A DNA stretch of 64,000 bases from Pareuzebyella sediminis (GCF_008367235.1 NZ_VTZS01000001.1:806001-870000); one strand, 5' to 3'. Positions 35,484-45,833 are shown, counted from the first letter of the stretch. Notes: generated by a model from the sequence alone, not told the origin. A program made the numbers and translations.

Positions 35484-36555
35484 AAAAATTATTTTGCTAA
35501 TTGGTTCGATACTACTGTACCTCCCCGCTCAGGCACAGGAAAAAGTTTCTAAAGAACTGAGTAAGGTGTTCGAACTCACCAACAATGGCGACATACATAT
35601 TGAAAACAAGTACGGCAACATCAGTGTATTTGGTTGGGAAAAAGAAGAGGTGTCCTTACGCATCACTATAAGAGTAACCCATAAAAAGCGGGATAATGCA
35701 CAAGATCTATTAAACCGTATCAAACCAATACTGCATCATAGCGAAAATTTCTTGTCCGTCAGTTACGAAATTGAAGAAAAGGGTTCTAGCTTTTTCTCAC
35801 AACTTTTCGAAAAGGCCAACCCTTTTGATTTTGACCGTAGCAATATTCAAATTGACTTTACATTAAAGGTTCCATCAAAAACAGAAATGGAAATCAGTAA
35901 CAAATTCGGGGATGTCATCATCGAAGATTGGAATGGCACTCTTGATGCCCAAGTGGAGCATGGGAACATTTGGATCAACGAGAATCTCAAAAACGCAACC
36001 GTATCCTTAGAGTTCGGAAAATTACATGCCAAGGATATTAGCTTTGGAAGGCTCGAATTGAAAAATGGTGAATTGAATATGAACGATGCCAAAAACCTAA
36101 GGCTATATAGTTCAGGGAGCACGGTTGAACTGGGTACTATTGGCGTATTGGATATCGACTCGAACAAAGACGAGTTGATGTTGAAATGGGTGGATAACCT
36201 TTTCGGCGTGGTAAAATTCGGCCGGGTTGAGGTACATCGATTGCAAAAAGACCTGGACATAGACCTAAAAATCAGTGATTTTGTGGTCGATAAAGTTGGC
36301 GGAACGGACGTGGATATTTCCATAACACAGGAGTCTTCAGACATTACCTTAAACATAACCGATTTTTCACATCAATTTAGGGCGGTTTTAGAAGAAGGCT
36401 TAGTGCGATTGCCCAAAACCTATCGAGAGGTAGATTCCAAAATATTGGACAAGGGTAAAAAACTTAGGGAGATATATGCTACTTACGGCGACCACATCAG
36501 GGGAACCATTTTAATTGAAGGCAAGAAAGGAGTCGTGCTTTTAAAAGAATTGTAG
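35467..36555 (+). CDS. Secreted adhesin-like protein (DUF4097-type beta-helix)
   Basis: A signal peptide (IILLIGSILLYLPAQAQ) is followed by 340 residues of repeating short beta strands with motif ELTNNGDIHIENKYGNISVFG, ISNKFGDVIIEDWNGTLDAQ and LKNGELNMNDAKNLRLY, typical of the putative-adhesin (DUF4097/DUF2807-like) beta-helix proteins. The gene overlaps the preceding membrane-protein gene by 17 bp and therefore belongs to the sigma-factor operon. It may be an envelope sensor or structural protein. No catalytic motif is seen. Confidence 0.72.
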   Translation: MDTLYKKIILLIGSILLYLPAQAQEKVSKELSKVFELTNNGDIHIENKYGNISVFGWEKEEVSLRITIRVTHKKRDNAQDLLNRIKPILHHSENFLSVSYEIEEKGSSFFSQLFEKANPFDFDRSNIQIDFTLKVPSKTEMEISNKFGDVIIEDWNGTLDAQVEHGNIWINENLKNATVSLEFGKLHAKDISFGRLELKNGELNMNDAKNLRLYSSGSTVELGTIGVLDIDSNKDELMLKWVDNLFGVVKFGRVEVHRLQKDLDIDLKISDFVVDKVGGTDVDISITQESSDITLNITDFSHQFRAVLEEGLVRLPKTYREVDSKILDKGKKLREIYATYGDHIRGTILIEGKKGVVLLKEL

Positions 36556-36654
36556 GTATCCTAAAGTTTTTATGCCAAGCCCTATAAAGGTTCAGTCAAA
36601 ATGCGGGAAAGGTGTAAGTACAGCGTAAAAGATAGAAAAAAATTGAACCCTAAT

Positions 36655-36680
36655 GCAACATTTTCAATCCTAGGTTGTCT
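36655..36680 (+). promoter_or_regulatory. Second copy of the putative ECF promoter
   Basis: GCAACATTTT at 36655-36664 and GTTGTCT at 36674-36680 reproduce the element upstream of the ECF sigma gene, with the same 19-base offset and the same flanking AT before GCAAC. It lies about 30 bases upstream of the outer-membrane protein start at 36711, a proper promoter distance. It marks this gene as a likely direct target. Confidence 0.6.
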
Positions 36681-36710
36681 ATTAAATAAATCATCATAAA
36701 ACGAACAGTA

Positions 36711-37370
36711 ATGAAAAAAATCAAAATCGGTCTCTTCGCCATACTCGTAGGGACTTCAATCTCAATTCTTGGACAAGATAATACAAACGAATACCTAGAA
36801 TTTAATGACCGTAACAATGTCGTACACGGCGTGTATTTGGGACTCACCACCTACCTAGGCGAAATTGAAGAAAAGGTCACCTATATGGGGGGATTAAAAG
36901 TAGCCTACGTGGCCAACCAACAATTCGAGGTAGGTCTAGCGGGAACCTTCCTGTATTCGAGACAGGACGTCTATCGTATCACTGAAAACTATGACCAAGA
37001 TTTGATAGGAGCGTATGGAGGCCTACATCTGGAGCCTATTTTCTTTAGCAAACACTTGGTAAACCTATCTTTTCCCATACTTATCGGAGCTGGCGCTGTA
37101 GGCTATATAGATAATAACTATTCGGATCATTACAACGAAAATCTTACCGAAGATGACTTCGATGCCCTATTTATTATAGAGCCTGGTATAAGTGCCTTAT
37201 TCAATATTAGCAGGTACGTGCAACTAGAGGCCGGAGTGAAATACCGGTTTTCAAGTGAACTTGAACTAGAACCGAATGCCGTTGAGCGAATCAATGGTCT
37301 GTCGGCCGGGCTGGGCATCAAAGTGGGCGTTTTTAATATGGGTCGTAACCGATATAAAAAGAATATATAA
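36711..37370 (+). CDS. Outer-membrane beta-barrel protein, hypothetical
   Basis: The 219-aa product has a signal peptide (IGLFAILVGTSISILGQ) and alternating aromatic strands of a small barrel (GVYLGLTTYLGEIEE, EVGLAGTFLYSRQDVY, GVKYRFSSELELEP, AGLGIKVGVFN). No family name can be given. It sits behind a copy of the ECF promoter and starts the downstream transcript that includes the small 64-aa gene, whose ATG overlaps its stop by 1 bp. Confidence 0.7.
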   Translation: MKKIKIGLFAILVGTSISILGQDNTNEYLEFNDRNNVVHGVYLGLTTYLGEIEEKVTYMGGLKVAYVANQQFEVGLAGTFLYSRQDVYRITENYDQDLIGAYGGLHLEPIFFSKHLVNLSFPILIGAGAVGYIDNNYSDHYNENLTEDDFDALFIIEPGISALFNISRYVQLEAGVKYRFSSELELEPNAVERINGLSAGLGIKVGVFNMGRNRYKKNI

Positions 37371-37564
37371 TGAGTTTCAAAGTAAATCTTAACGGCCTAC
37401 CTGACAGTAAAAGTATCAAAACAAAATATGTGTATTCCGAGAACAGTCAGGTTTTTCTTAAAAAAGAAACAGAAGGAGACACGCTAACGGAAGAACAATG
37501 GTTTCCGATAAATTTCCAATGGATTCCCGTAGTCGAACTTCATAAATCGCTAACCGAAGTTTAA
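37370..37564 (+). CDS. Hypothetical 64-aa protein
   Basis: I do not recognise it. The stop of the barrel gene and this ATG share a base (TAATG), a common coupling arrangement, which supports reality. The product is hydrophilic with a Trp-rich patch (EEQWFPINFQWIPVVEL) and has no signal peptide. It may accompany the barrel protein or the sigma system. Confidence 0.6.
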   Translation: MSFKVNLNGLPDSKSIKTKYVYSENSQVFLKKETEGDTLTEEQWFPINFQWIPVVELHKSLTEV

Positions 37565-37614
37565 CCCTAATATTCATCAATCAATCGTACGTTTTACGTC
37601 AAAAAATCTAAAAA

Positions 37615-38337
37615 ATGAAGAAAACAGTATTATTTTCAACCTTGGTTGTACTTTGCAGCCTGATGATATCCTGTGATATCGATCATATTAGAGCAAAGGG
37701 AGAAGTTACTTCTAGAGATCTCACACTCACGGGCTATACCGGTCTTAACATATCAAATGCCTTTGAGGTTTTCGTTACCTTTTCAGACACGGTCGAGGAC
37801 GTTCGTATCGAAGCAAACGATAATTTACATGATCGAGTAGTAGTGGCGCGTGAAGGGAACGATCTTGTAATCAGGTTGAAGAAGCATACGTTAATTCGTG
37901 GCAATCCTACCCTTAATGTATATATCACCACCCGAGAAATAAAGAACATTGACCTAAACGGGGCATCCAAGGTTTTTTTCGAGAATACTTGGGAAACAGA
38001 AAGCGGAAATGTAAAACTATCAGGTGCTTCGGAACTTATGGGTGAAGTAGACATAGATCATCTAGAGCTAGATTTAAGAGGTGCATCAAAAGCGGATATT
38101 TATGGGAAAGCAACTTCATTACATGCCGATTTAAGGGGAGCCAGCGATTTAAGGGACTATGACTTGCTCAGCAACCGACTTCACATCAAACTTTCAGGCG
38201 CCAGTGAAGCTTTTCTGTCTGCCATCGAGTCTATAGCTATAGACGCAGCTGGTTCAAGTGTGTTAAACTATAAGGGAGATGCCATTATTGTGCACAAAGA
38301 CCTTAGGGGGGCATCACAGTTAAAGCACCGAAACTAG
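37615..38337 (+). CDS. GIN-domain (DUF2807) lipoprotein, auto-transporter-adhesin-like
   Basis: The 240-aa protein has a lipoprotein signal (LMISC) and a head GIN domain: beta-helix turns punctuated by LNGASKV, LSGASELM, LRGASKAD, LRGASDL, LSGASEAF and LRGASQL. The LxGAS repeat, about 20 residues apart, is typical of Bacteroidetes GIN proteins of unknown function that sit on the cell surface. It lies 50 bp after the 64-aa gene, in the same sigma-factor cluster, and ends 3 bp from the convergent hisIE. Confidence 0.85.
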   Translation: MKKTVLFSTLVVLCSLMISCDIDHIRAKGEVTSRDLTLTGYTGLNISNAFEVFVTFSDTVEDVRIEANDNLHDRVVVAREGNDLVIRLKKHTLIRGNPTLNVYITTREIKNIDLNGASKVFFENTWETESGNVKLSGASELMGEVDIDHLELDLRGASKADIYGKATSLHADLRGASDLRDYDLLSNRLHIKLSGASEAFLSAIESIAIDAAGSSVLNYKGDAIIVHKDLRGASQLKHRN

Positions 38338-38340
38338 TTT

Positions 38341-38940
38341 TTATTTATGTCGCTTTTTTAGTTCGGCTTCGATATCCTTGAGGGAAAAGCCCTTGGCCTG
38401 AAGTAATATGAGGTAGTGAAACAAAAGATCTGCGCTCTCATTCAAAAACAGTTCATCGTTGTTATCTTTCGCCTCGATCACGGTTTCGACCGCTTCCTCC
38501 CCTACTTTTTGGGCAATTTTATTGATTCCTTTTTCAAAGAGGGAAGCTACATACGAAGTACTACCATCTGATGAAACACGACGCTTTTCAATTACACTTT
38601 CAAGCTTGGAAAGGAATCCGAAACTCGTCGTGTTTTCTTGATTCCAACAGGTATCACTTCCTTTGTGGCAAGTAGGCCCTGTAGGGGAAACGGACACTAA
38701 AAGCGTGTCGTTATCGCAATCGGTTTTAATGTCGATTAGATTTAGGTAATTACCGCTTTCCTCTCCTTTAGTCCACAGCCGCTTTTTTGAACGGCTATAA
38801 AACGTTACTCTTTTAGTTTCTTGGGTCTTTCTCAAGGCTTCTGCATTCATGTACCCTAACATCAGTACATTTTTAGTAATGGCATCTTGCACTACGGCAG
38901 GTACCAATCCGTTTTCGTTTTTTTTAAAATCTACGTTCAT
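38341..38940 (-). CDS. hisIE: Bifunctional phosphoribosyl-AMP cyclohydrolase / phosphoribosyl-ATP pyrophosphatase
   Basis: Catalyses steps 2 and 3 of histidine synthesis. HisI features are NVLMLGYMNAEAL and SPTGPTCHKGSDTCW (zinc-binding Cys-His region); HisE follows with KIAQKVGEEAVETVIEAK. The start at 38940 matches the family (MNVDFKKNENGLVPAVVQD); the longer frame adds 16 unconserved residues. It is the last gene of the his operon and converges with the GIN gene. Confidence 0.93.
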   Translation of the reverse strand: MNVDFKKNENGLVPAVVQDAITKNVLMLGYMNAEALRKTQETKRVTFYSRSKKRLWTKGEESGNYLNLIDIKTDCDNDTLLVSVSPTGPTCHKGSDTCWNQENTTSFGFLSKLESVIEKRRVSSDGSTSYVASLFEKGINKIAQKVGEEAVETVIEAKDNNDELFLNESADLLFHYLILLQAKGFSLKDIEAELKKRHK

Positions 38941-39019
38941 TTTTTTCTGTTGATAATTGGCGATCGCTTCGTAATGCTTACATTTCAAAAATCACTGAAA
39001 ACGCGACCTCCAACGCTGT

Positions 39020-39775
39020 TCATAATCTCACGGGAATATCTTCTTTTTTTAATGCCTCCTTTAACTCTTTTATTTCGATCTCCTTAAAATGGAAGACACT
39101 GGCGGCTAGGGCCGCATCGGCCTTTCCTTGAATAAAAGTATCTGCGAAATGTTGCATGGTACCTGCGCCCCCTGATGCTATAATGGGAATGTTCAATGCA
39201 TCGGACAATTCGGACAATGCTTCATTGGCAAACCCGTCTTTTGTACCGTCATGGTCCATCGACGTAAAAAGAATTTCCCCCGCTCCACGTTGTTCCACTT
39301 CTTTCGCCCATTCAAAAAGTTTGCGATCGGTGGGAACTTTACCGCCTACCAAATGAACGACCCACTCTCCATCGATCTGCTTCGCATCAATGGCTACCAC
39401 GATACACTGTGAGCCAAACTTGGCTACCAGATCATTGATCAGCTGGGGGTTTTTTACGGCAGATGAATTTATTGATACCTTGTCAGCCCCATTTTTTAGA
39501 AGTATATCGACATCTTCGATAGAGGCTATTCCACCTCCCACGGTAAACGGAATGTTGACTTTCTCGGCCACGTGATATACCAGTTCTGCCAGCGTCTTTC
39601 TTTTTTGCTCCGTGGCCGAGATATCAAGGAAGACCAGTTCGTCTGCCCCTGCCCTACTGTATATTTCAGCAAGTTCGACCGGGTCACCGGCATCCCTAAG
39701 ATCAATAAAATTGACTCCTTTTACGGTTCTACCATCCTTAATGTCTAAACATGGTATAATTCTTTTTGCTAACAT
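39020..39775 (-). CDS. hisF: Imidazole glycerol phosphate synthase, cyclase subunit
   Basis: Forms imidazole glycerol phosphate and AICAR with ammonia from HisH. The TIM barrel contains [17 protein letters not shown] (catalytic Asp), [10 protein letters not shown] (second catalytic Asp), and phosphate-binding GGG in [10 protein letters not shown] and IASGGAGTM. The 251 aa are normal. It lies downstream of the DinB gene with 87 bp between, and 79 bp before hisIE. Confidence 0.95.
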   Translation of the reverse strand: MLAKRIIPCLDIKDGRTVKGVNFIDLRDAGDPVELAEIYSRAGADELVFLDISATEQKRKTLAELVYHVAEKVNIPFTVGGGIASIEDVDILLKNGADKVSINSSAVKNPQLINDLVAKFGSQCIVVAIDAKQIDGEWVVHLVGGKVPTDRKLFEWAKEVEQRGAGEILFTSMDHDGTKDGFANEALSELSDALNIPIIASGGAGTMQHFADTFIQGKADAALAASVFHFKEIEIKELKEALKKEDIPVRL

Positions 39776-39862
39776 CGTTCTTGATTTCGTATTTCCCGTT
39801 ATTCGAACCTTAGCCCGTAGCTAAGCACAACTCCTTGACAATTAAACTTTTTCAACAACAAT

Positions 39863-40381
39863 TCAAGGCTTGTTCTTGGCGTTCAAATCTATGCCATCGT
39901 AAAAGCCCAGTTGTTCATCGTTCAGTAATTTTACCCAAAAGGCGATTTGACCTGTATGATATGAAAAATGCTCCACTAAGTGGATGATATTACCAATACC
40001 TGAGAGATCGTATCCTTGAACTTCCTGATGCTTCAGCATGCGGCTTATAGAAATCGAGGCAACGCTTTCCTTTACTCGATCTACAGTATCTGAAAGCATC
40101 TGTAACAAAGCCACTTTAGCATATCTACCCTCCGAGAAAAACTCATTATCCCGATCTCTGCTATCTTCTATCTCGAGCAACGATGCTATTCCGTATTGGG
40201 TCATGTTACCACATATATGCAAAATGAGATTGCCTATACTATTTAAGGATGCATTTGGTTTTTGCCATACCTGTTCTTCAGATACTTTATTCAGGGAAAT
40301 AGTGACCATTCTCAAATTTTGGTCTAAACGATAATGCGTGTTCTGTACGAACTCATCTCTAAATGCCGTTGTCCGATCCAT
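39863..40381 (-). CDS. DinB-family protein inside the his operon
   Basis: A 172-aa four-helix protein with the DinB-type metal triad: His in [13 protein letters not shown], and His-His in [14 protein letters not shown]. DinB-fold proteins include thiol S-transferases and uncharacterised metal-dependent enzymes; this one has no known substrate. Its start codon lies within the end of hisA (23-bp overlap), so it is translated with the histidine genes. No step of the histidine pathway is missing, so it is probably an accessory function. Confidence 0.8.
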   Translation of the reverse strand: MDRTTAFRDEFVQNTHYRLDQNLRMVTISLNKVSEEQVWQKPNASLNSIGNLILHICGNMTQYGIASLLEIEDSRDRDNEFFSEGRYAKVALLQMLSDTVDRVKESVASISISRMLKHQEVQGYDLSGIGNIIHLVEHFSYHTGQIAFWVKLLNDEQLGFYDGIDLNAKNKP

Positions 40382-41102
40382 TTCGTAATATGTAATTTTC
40401 CAATTGCTTCAGACTGATTTTCTGTTCATATATCGCTTTTCCGATGATCGTACCCTCACACCCCATTTCTGCGAGTTTAGGAAGTTCTTCAAAGGTAGAT
40501 ATCCCTCCAGAAGCAATCAAATTTAGCCCTTTACATTCCTTCAAAATACGCCGGTACAAAACAAAAGATGGTCCTTCGAGCATTCCGTCTTTCGAAATAT
40601 CGGTGCAAATCACATGCTTAATTCCTTCCTTTTGATAGGCTTTAATAAAAGGTATCAATTCTTTTTTTGAATCTTCTTGCCATCCAGAAACCGCAATTTT
40701 TTCGTCTTTTGCATCTGCGCCTAAAATAATTTTGTCAGCACCATAGTTCGCCAGCCAATTGGTGAACGTGCTTTGATTCTTAACGGCAATGCTACCTCCG
40801 GTAATCTGTTTTGCCCCACACTCGAAAGCGATACGTAGATCCTCATCTGTTTTCAACCCACCACCAAAATCAATATGCAAAGTAGTTTTTGAGGCTATTT
40901 GCTCTAAAATACGATGGTTAACAATATGCTGCGATTTGGCGCCATCAAGGTCGACCAAGTGCAAATAGCGAATTCCATGGGCCTCAAATTGCTTTGCAAC
41001 CTCAAGCGGATTCTCATTGTAGATTTTTTTGGTTTCATAATCGCCCTTGGAAAGTCGCACACATTTACCTTCAATAATATCGATAGCTGGAATAATTCGC
41101 AT
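40359..41102 (-). CDS. hisA: ProFAR isomerase
   Basis: Catalyses isomerisation of the aminoaldose intermediate to the ketose form. It is a TIM barrel with [14 protein letters not shown] (catalytic Asp), [28 protein letters not shown] (second catalytic Asp) and IASGGISTF. Its start lies 1 bp after hisH, and its 3' end overlaps the DinB gene. The 247 aa are normal. Confidence 0.95.
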   Translation of the reverse strand: MRIIPAIDIIEGKCVRLSKGDYETKKIYNENPLEVAKQFEAHGIRYLHLVDLDGAKSQHIVNHRILEQIASKTTLHIDFGGGLKTDEDLRIAFECGAKQITGGSIAVKNQSTFTNWLANYGADKIILGADAKDEKIAVSGWQEDSKKELIPFIKAYQKEGIKHVICTDISKDGMLEGPSFVLYRRILKECKGLNLIASGGISTFEELPKLAEMGCEGTIIGKAIYEQKISLKQLENYILRNGSDNGI

Positions 41103-41103
41103 T

Positions 41104-41682
41104 TTATAATTTTAAAAAATTCTCAAGAATCCTGGCACCGTAATCACCGGATTTCTCTGGATGAAATTGTACTCCATAAAAATTGTCCTTTTTCAGCGCC
41201 GTGCTGTACCTGAGGCCATAGGTACTTGTGGCGATGGCTTCATCGTCTATAGGTGCATAAAAGCTGTGCACCAAATACACATAGTCGTCTTTAAGCCCTT
41301 TGAACAATTCCGATTTTAAGTTTTCAATTTTATTCCAGCCAATTTGCGGCACTTTGAGTCCATTTGAAAATCGTAGCACATCTACATCGAAAATACCCAA
41401 ACCCTTCGTGTTTCCTTCTTCTGAAAAGCTGCACATCAACTGCATCCCCAAACAAATTCCCAATACGGGTTGTTCCAGCTTTGAAAGAATAACATCTACC
41501 CCGCTTGCCCTTAACTTTTTCATCGCACTACTGGCTTCGCCAACTCCTGGGAATATTACCTTATCTGCAGCCTGAATTTCTTCAACGTCATGGGTCAATG
41601 TAGCCTCATAGCCTAATCTATTGATGGCAAATTTGATACTCTGAATGTTTCCGGCCCCATAATCTATTATAACAATGTTCAT
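41104..41682 (-). CDS. hisH: Imidazole glycerol phosphate synthase, glutaminase subunit
   Basis: Class I glutamine amidotransferase supplying ammonia to HisF. The triad is visible: Cys in [11 protein letters not shown], His and Glu in [10 protein letters not shown] start at ATG 41682 ([15 protein letters not shown]), the normal family beginning, rather than a Met 8 codons earlier. Confidence 0.94.
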   Translation of the reverse strand: MNIVIIDYGAGNIQSIKFAINRLGYEATLTHDVEEIQAADKVIFPGVGEASSAMKKLRASGVDVILSKLEQPVLGICLGMQLMCSFSEEGNTKGLGIFDVDVLRFSNGLKVPQIGWNKIENLKSELFKGLKDDYVYLVHSFYAPIDDEAIATSTYGLRYSTALKKDNFYGVQFHPEKSGDYGARILENFLKL

Positions 41683-41738
41683 CGTTTCTTCGTAAGTTTC
41701 ATCCATTTAAAAATCATTCCCAAACTTTTCCATCTATT

Positions 41739-42890
41739 TTACAAAACCCCTTTCGTACTGGGCAACACCATTTTTTCTGCATCTCTTTTTACCGCCATTT
41801 TAATCGCTTTTGCAAAGGCTTTAAAGATAGCTTCTATTTTGTGGTGTTCATTGGTACCTTCAGCTTGGATGTTTAAGTTCGCCTTGGCTCCGTCCGTAAA
41901 GGACTTAAAAAAATGATAAAACATTTCTGTGGGCATGTCACCAATCTTTTCACGCTTAAATTCGGCGTCCCATACCAGCCAATTTCTTCCCCCAAAGTCG
42001 ATGGCGACCTGGGCCAAACAATCATCCATGGGCAGGCAAAATCCGTATCTCTCTATGCCCATTTTATTCCCCAATGCACTATAAAAAACCTCTCCTAATG
42101 CAATGGCCGTGTCCTCGATAGTATGATGTTCATCAACTTCAAGATCACCATCTACGGCAATTTCCAAATCCATCTGGCCGTGGCGCGCGAGCTGGTCGAG
42201 CATATGGTCAAAAAAAGACAGTCCTGTATGGATGTCACTTTTTCCCGTACCATCGATATTTACTTTGACGCGAATATCGGTCTCATTGGTTTTACGGTGG
42301 GTTTCCCCTATACGATTCTCAAGTTTTAAATACTCATAAATCTTTTGCCAGTCATTGCTCTCCAAGGCTATTACAGTATTCAGTTCCTCTTTATTCACAC
42401 TGATTTCCCCCGTACCCAAATGGGTATTGTCGTTTATAAAAATACCTTTCGACCCCAGGTTCTTCGCCAATTCCATATCTGTCAATCGATCTCCGATAAC
42501 AAAAGAATTTTCCAAATCATAGGCTTCGGAAAAATATTCCGTCAATAGGCCTGTGCCCGGTTTTCTTGTATCTGCATTTTCATGCGGATACGTCCGATCT
42601 AGAAAAACCTTATCGAAAACCACTCCTTCATTTTCAAAAGATTTTATAATAAAATTATGCACGGGCCAAAATGTATCTTCTGGAAAGGTTTCCGTGCCCA
42701 ATCCATCTTGATTTGTGATCATGACCAATTCATAATCGAGTTCTTTGGCAATTTTCCCCAAAAAGGTGAACGCTTTTGGATAAAAAACCATTTTTTCGAA
42801 AGCATCGATTTGCTCATCGGCCGTTTCCTTGATAATGGTACCATCCCTATCGATAAACAAGACCCTTTTTTTTACTCTATCGGTTTTCAT
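41739..42890 (-). CDS. hisB: Bifunctional histidinol-phosphatase / imidazoleglycerol-phosphate dehydratase
   Basis: Two fused enzymes. The N-terminal HAD phosphatase ([13 protein letters not shown] with the DxDGT nucleophile, [13 protein letters not shown]) removes phosphate from histidinol phosphate; the C-terminal dehydratase ([54 protein letters not shown]) dehydrates imidazoleglycerol phosphate. It overlaps hisC by 4 bp. Both domains are complete at 383 aa. Confidence 0.95.
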   Translation of the reverse strand: MKTDRVKKRVLFIDRDGTIIKETADEQIDAFEKMVFYPKAFTFLGKIAKELDYELVMITNQDGLGTETFPEDTFWPVHNFIIKSFENEGVVFDKVFLDRTYPHENADTRKPGTGLLTEYFSEAYDLENSFVIGDRLTDMELAKNLGSKGIFINDNTHLGTGEISVNKEELNTVIALESNDWQKIYEYLKLENRIGETHRKTNETDIRVKVNIDGTGKSDIHTGLSFFDHMLDQLARHGQMDLEIAVDGDLEVDEHHTIEDTAIALGEVFYSALGNKMGIERYGFCLPMDDCLAQVAIDFGGRNWLVWDAEFKREKIGDMPTEMFYHFFKSFTDGAKANLNIQAEGTNEHHKIEAIFKAFAKAIKMAVKRDAEKMVLPSTKGVL

Positions 42891-43936
42891 TGTAATGATT
42901 TTAAAACTTCGATCAATTTTTCATTTTCCGCTTCGGTTCCCACGGTAAATCGCAACGTATCGGTACACAAAGGCTGAGTGGTACGATTTCGTACCACAAC
43001 CCCGGCCTTCAATATTTGGTTGTAACGTCTATCGGCATTGTCGACCTTCGCTAGAACGAAATTGGCATCCGAAGGATGTACGTATACTACAAAGGGTATA
43101 CTCTTCAAGGCCTTTACCAAACGTTCTCTACCTCTTAAAATACGTGATACTTCGCTATTTACCGAAGCTGTGTCCCTTACACGTTCCAATGCCTTTTGCT
43201 GGGTAAGTTCGTTTACATTGTAGGGCGGTTTTATTTTGTTTAAAATGGCAATGATATCAGAGGAAGCCCAACAGATCCCTAAGCGGATGCCGGCCATTCC
43301 ATAGGCCTTAGACAGGGTCTGGGTCACTATAAGGTTCGGAAATCGCTGTAAATGAGAAATCCAGCTTTCTGTCGTCGAAAAATCAACATAGGCTTCGTCT
43401 ATTACGACGAGTCCCCGAAAATTTTCAAGCAATTTTACGATACTCTTCCTAGAAAAGCTGTTGCCTGTCGGGTTGTTAGGAGAACACAAAAATAAAATCT
43501 TCGATTTCGAGTCGGCAGCATCCAAAATCTTGTCCACGTCCGGTTCGAAATCTTCGGTCAACCATACTTCTCGATTTTCGACATCATTGATGTTGGCCAA
43601 TACAGCGTACATACCATAGGTCGGGGGCAGTGTAATAACATTATCTACGGAAGGCTCACAAAAAGCACGAAAAATGAGGTCAAGTACTTCATCACTACCA
43701 TTTCCCAAAAGGATATTTCCTCGCTCTAATCCTTCTTTATTCGCTAGCTCTTGCTTCAAGCTTCTCTGTTGTGGATCGGGATACCGGTTAACACCGTTCT
43801 CAAAGGGGTTTTCATTGGCATCAAGAAACACCATGGGTGAACCGTCGGATACATATTCATCTCGCGCAGAAGAATAGGGCTTGAGACCTCTGACGTTCTT
43901 CCGGATTAAATTTTCAATGTCAAATTCTTTTTTCAT
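42887..43936 (-). CDS. hisC: Histidinol-phosphate aminotransferase
   Basis: PLP aminotransferase converting imidazole acetol phosphate to histidinol phosphate. Motifs are [43 protein letters not shown] and the PLP Lys in [16 protein letters not shown]. The start at 43936 ([16 protein letters not shown]) is preferred over a start 11 codons upstream. The 4-bp overlap with hisB suggests coupling. Confidence 0.94.
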   Translation of the reverse strand: MKKEFDIENLIRKNVRGLKPYSSARDEYVSDGSPMVFLDANENPFENGVNRYPDPQQRSLKQELANKEGLERGNILLGNGSDEVLDLIFRAFCEPSVDNVITLPPTYGMYAVLANINDVENREVWLTEDFEPDVDKILDAADSKSKILFLCSPNNPTGNSFSRKSIVKLLENFRGLVVIDEAYVDFSTTESWISHLQRFPNLIVTQTLSKAYGMAGIRLGICWASSDIIAILNKIKPPYNVNELTQQKALERVRDTASVNSEVSRILRGRERLVKALKSIPFVVYVHPSDANFVLAKVDNADRRYNQILKAGVVVRNRTTQPLCTDTLRFTVGTEAENEKLIEVLKSLQ

Positions 43937-44122
43937 TTTTCTATCGAATACGAGCCCGATATCTAACACTTAGATTTCTGGCCAAGAATCATTTTTATAT
44001 ACTTTCAAAAGGAATACTATACCTAATTCTATCACTAGTCCGGCCTTTTTTGCAAGCATGGTTCAATTCAAAAAATATTCACTTTTTTTGGCTCGTAGCT
44101 TTAAGTAGTTGTAAAATTATTT

Positions 44123-45409
44123 TTAGTTTTTTAATTCCTTTAATCGCAAACTCACGGCATTTTTATGAGCATGCAATCCTTCGGCTTCGGCCATTATTTC
44201 GATGGAAGGCCCAATATTTATAATACCTTCCGCTGTAATTCTTTGAAACGTCATGCTCTTCATAAAGCTATCAAGGTTAACACCGCTATATTGTTTTGCG
44301 TACCCATTGGTCGGCAGGGTATGGTTTGTACCGGAAGCATAGTCACCCGCGCTTTCAGGAGTATTATTCCCAATAAATATCGAACCTGCATTTTTAATAT
44401 TCTCAATATAGAAGTCCTCATTACCCACACACACTATAAAATGTTCTGGGCCATATTCATTGATAAGGTCCATTGCCACATCTTGATCTTCTACCCATAT
44501 CAACCTACTATTTGCAATGGATTTTTGCGCTATTTCCTTGCGAGGTAATTCGTTTAACTGCAATTCGACCTCCCATTCGACATTATCCAAGAGTGCTTTA
44601 GAAGTCGAAACCAATATGACTTGGCTATCTACACCATGCTCGGCCTGACTTAGCAAATCGGATGCAATGAAGGCGGGGTTTGCCGTATCGTCAGCGACCA
44701 CCAAAAGTTCACTAGGTCCGGCTGGCATATCTATAGCCACACCGAATTTTGTGGCCAATTGTTTAGCTACGGTGACATATTGATTACCCGGACCGAATAT
44801 TTTGTAGACTTGGGGAATATGGGGCGTGCCAAAGGTCATAGCAGCTATAGCCTGAATTCCGCCCACTTTAAAAATTTGGGTGACCCCGCAAAGATTCGCC
44901 GTATACAAAATGGCAGGGTCTATTTTCCCTTCCTTGTTCGGGGGTGAACACAAAACTATCTTCTCGCAACCGGCAATAGTAGCGGGAACGGCCAACATCA
45001 ATATGGTAGAGAATAACGGCGCCGTACCTCCAGGTATGTAAAGACCGACTTTTTGTATAGGCCTTTTTTCCTGCCAACAGAAGACCCCGTTTATGGTTTC
45101 AATTTCGATCTTCTCGGTTCTTTGCGCCTCGTGAAATGCCAAAATGTTCTTTCTGGCTAGATCGATCGCATCTTTAAGTACTTCGGGAACCTGTGATACA
45201 GCATTTTCAATTTCTTCATGGGTCACTTTCAAAGTTTCTAGACCGACACCATCGAATTTTTGAGTATATCTTCTCAAGGCATCATCCCCATTTGATTGTA
45301 CCTCCCTGAAAATATCGGCCACGGTAGCTTCAATATCCGCAACGGTTCTTGTAGGTCTCCGAAGTATATCGGCCCAATCATTTCTATCAGGGTTAAAAAT
45401 TTTTTTCAT
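44123..45409 (-). CDS. hisD: Histidinol dehydrogenase
   Basis: Zinc enzyme that oxidises histidinol to histidine, the last pathway step. IPGGTAPLFSTILMLAVPA, VGGIQAIAAMTFGT, KIFGPGNQYVTVAK, DMPAGPSELLV, LLSQAEHGVDSQVILV and the C-terminal GLHAHKNAVSLRL are all present. The length (428 aa) is normal. It is 1 bp from the upstream GNAT gene; about 190 bp separate it from hisC. Confidence 0.95.
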   Translation of the reverse strand: MKKIFNPDRNDWADILRRPTRTVADIEATVADIFREVQSNGDDALRRYTQKFDGVGLETLKVTHEEIENAVSQVPEVLKDAIDLARKNILAFHEAQRTEKIEIETINGVFCWQEKRPIQKVGLYIPGGTAPLFSTILMLAVPATIAGCEKIVLCSPPNKEGKIDPAILYTANLCGVTQIFKVGGIQAIAAMTFGTPHIPQVYKIFGPGNQYVTVAKQLATKFGVAIDMPAGPSELLVVADDTANPAFIASDLLSQAEHGVDSQVILVSTSKALLDNVEWEVELQLNELPRKEIAQKSIANSRLIWVEDQDVAMDLINEYGPEHFIVCVGNEDFYIENIKNAGSIFIGNNTPESAGDYASGTNHTLPTNGYAKQYSGVNLDSFMKSMTFQRITAEGIINIGPSIEIMAEAEGLHAHKNAVSLRLKELKN

Positions 45410-45410
45410 G

Positions 45411-45833
45411 CTACAATTGTTTTTGATAGTGGTACCCTAAAATCTTATATCCCTGGCGTTTCCAGAAGCGTTGTCCAGCCTTGTTCTTTACGTAACAGTT
45501 TAATTCGGAAGCTGAACATCCTTGCGATTTCGCATATTCAAAAATCCATTCCATAAGCTTTTCACCAAGGCCTTTTCCACGATACTCGGGCAAAATATAA
45601 ACATTATCGGGTTCAATATGCCTTCCTACATAGTATTTGGTCAACAACCAAATTCCCGATATGCCCACCAGTATATTTCCCTCAAAAATACCTACACACT
45701 GATACCCCTGCGATTTCATTTCTACCAACCGGTGCTCTAAAACGTTCATCTGAATATTAGGATTCAAACGGGCCAAAAGCGGAATGATCATTTCTAATTT
45801 TTCTTTTTCGATAAGGCGAATTTCAACTTCCAT
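45411..45833 (-). CDS. GNAT-family N-acetyltransferase
   Basis: A 140-aa acetyltransferase domain: EGNILVGISGIWLL, NVYILPEYRGKGLGEKLMEWIFEYAKSQG with the acetyl-CoA-binding RGKGLG loop, and a conserved Asn-Tyr segment ELNCYVKNKAGQRFWKRQGY. It lies between hisG (52 bp upstream) and hisD (1 bp downstream), hence is co-expressed with histidine synthesis. The substrate is unknown. Confidence 0.85.
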   Translation of the reverse strand: MEVEIRLIEKEKLEMIIPLLARLNPNIQMNVLEHRLVEMKSQGYQCVGIFEGNILVGISGIWLLTKYYVGRHIEPDNVYILPEYRGKGLGEKLMEWIFEYAKSQGCSASELNCYVKNKAGQRFWKRQGYKILGYHYQKQL

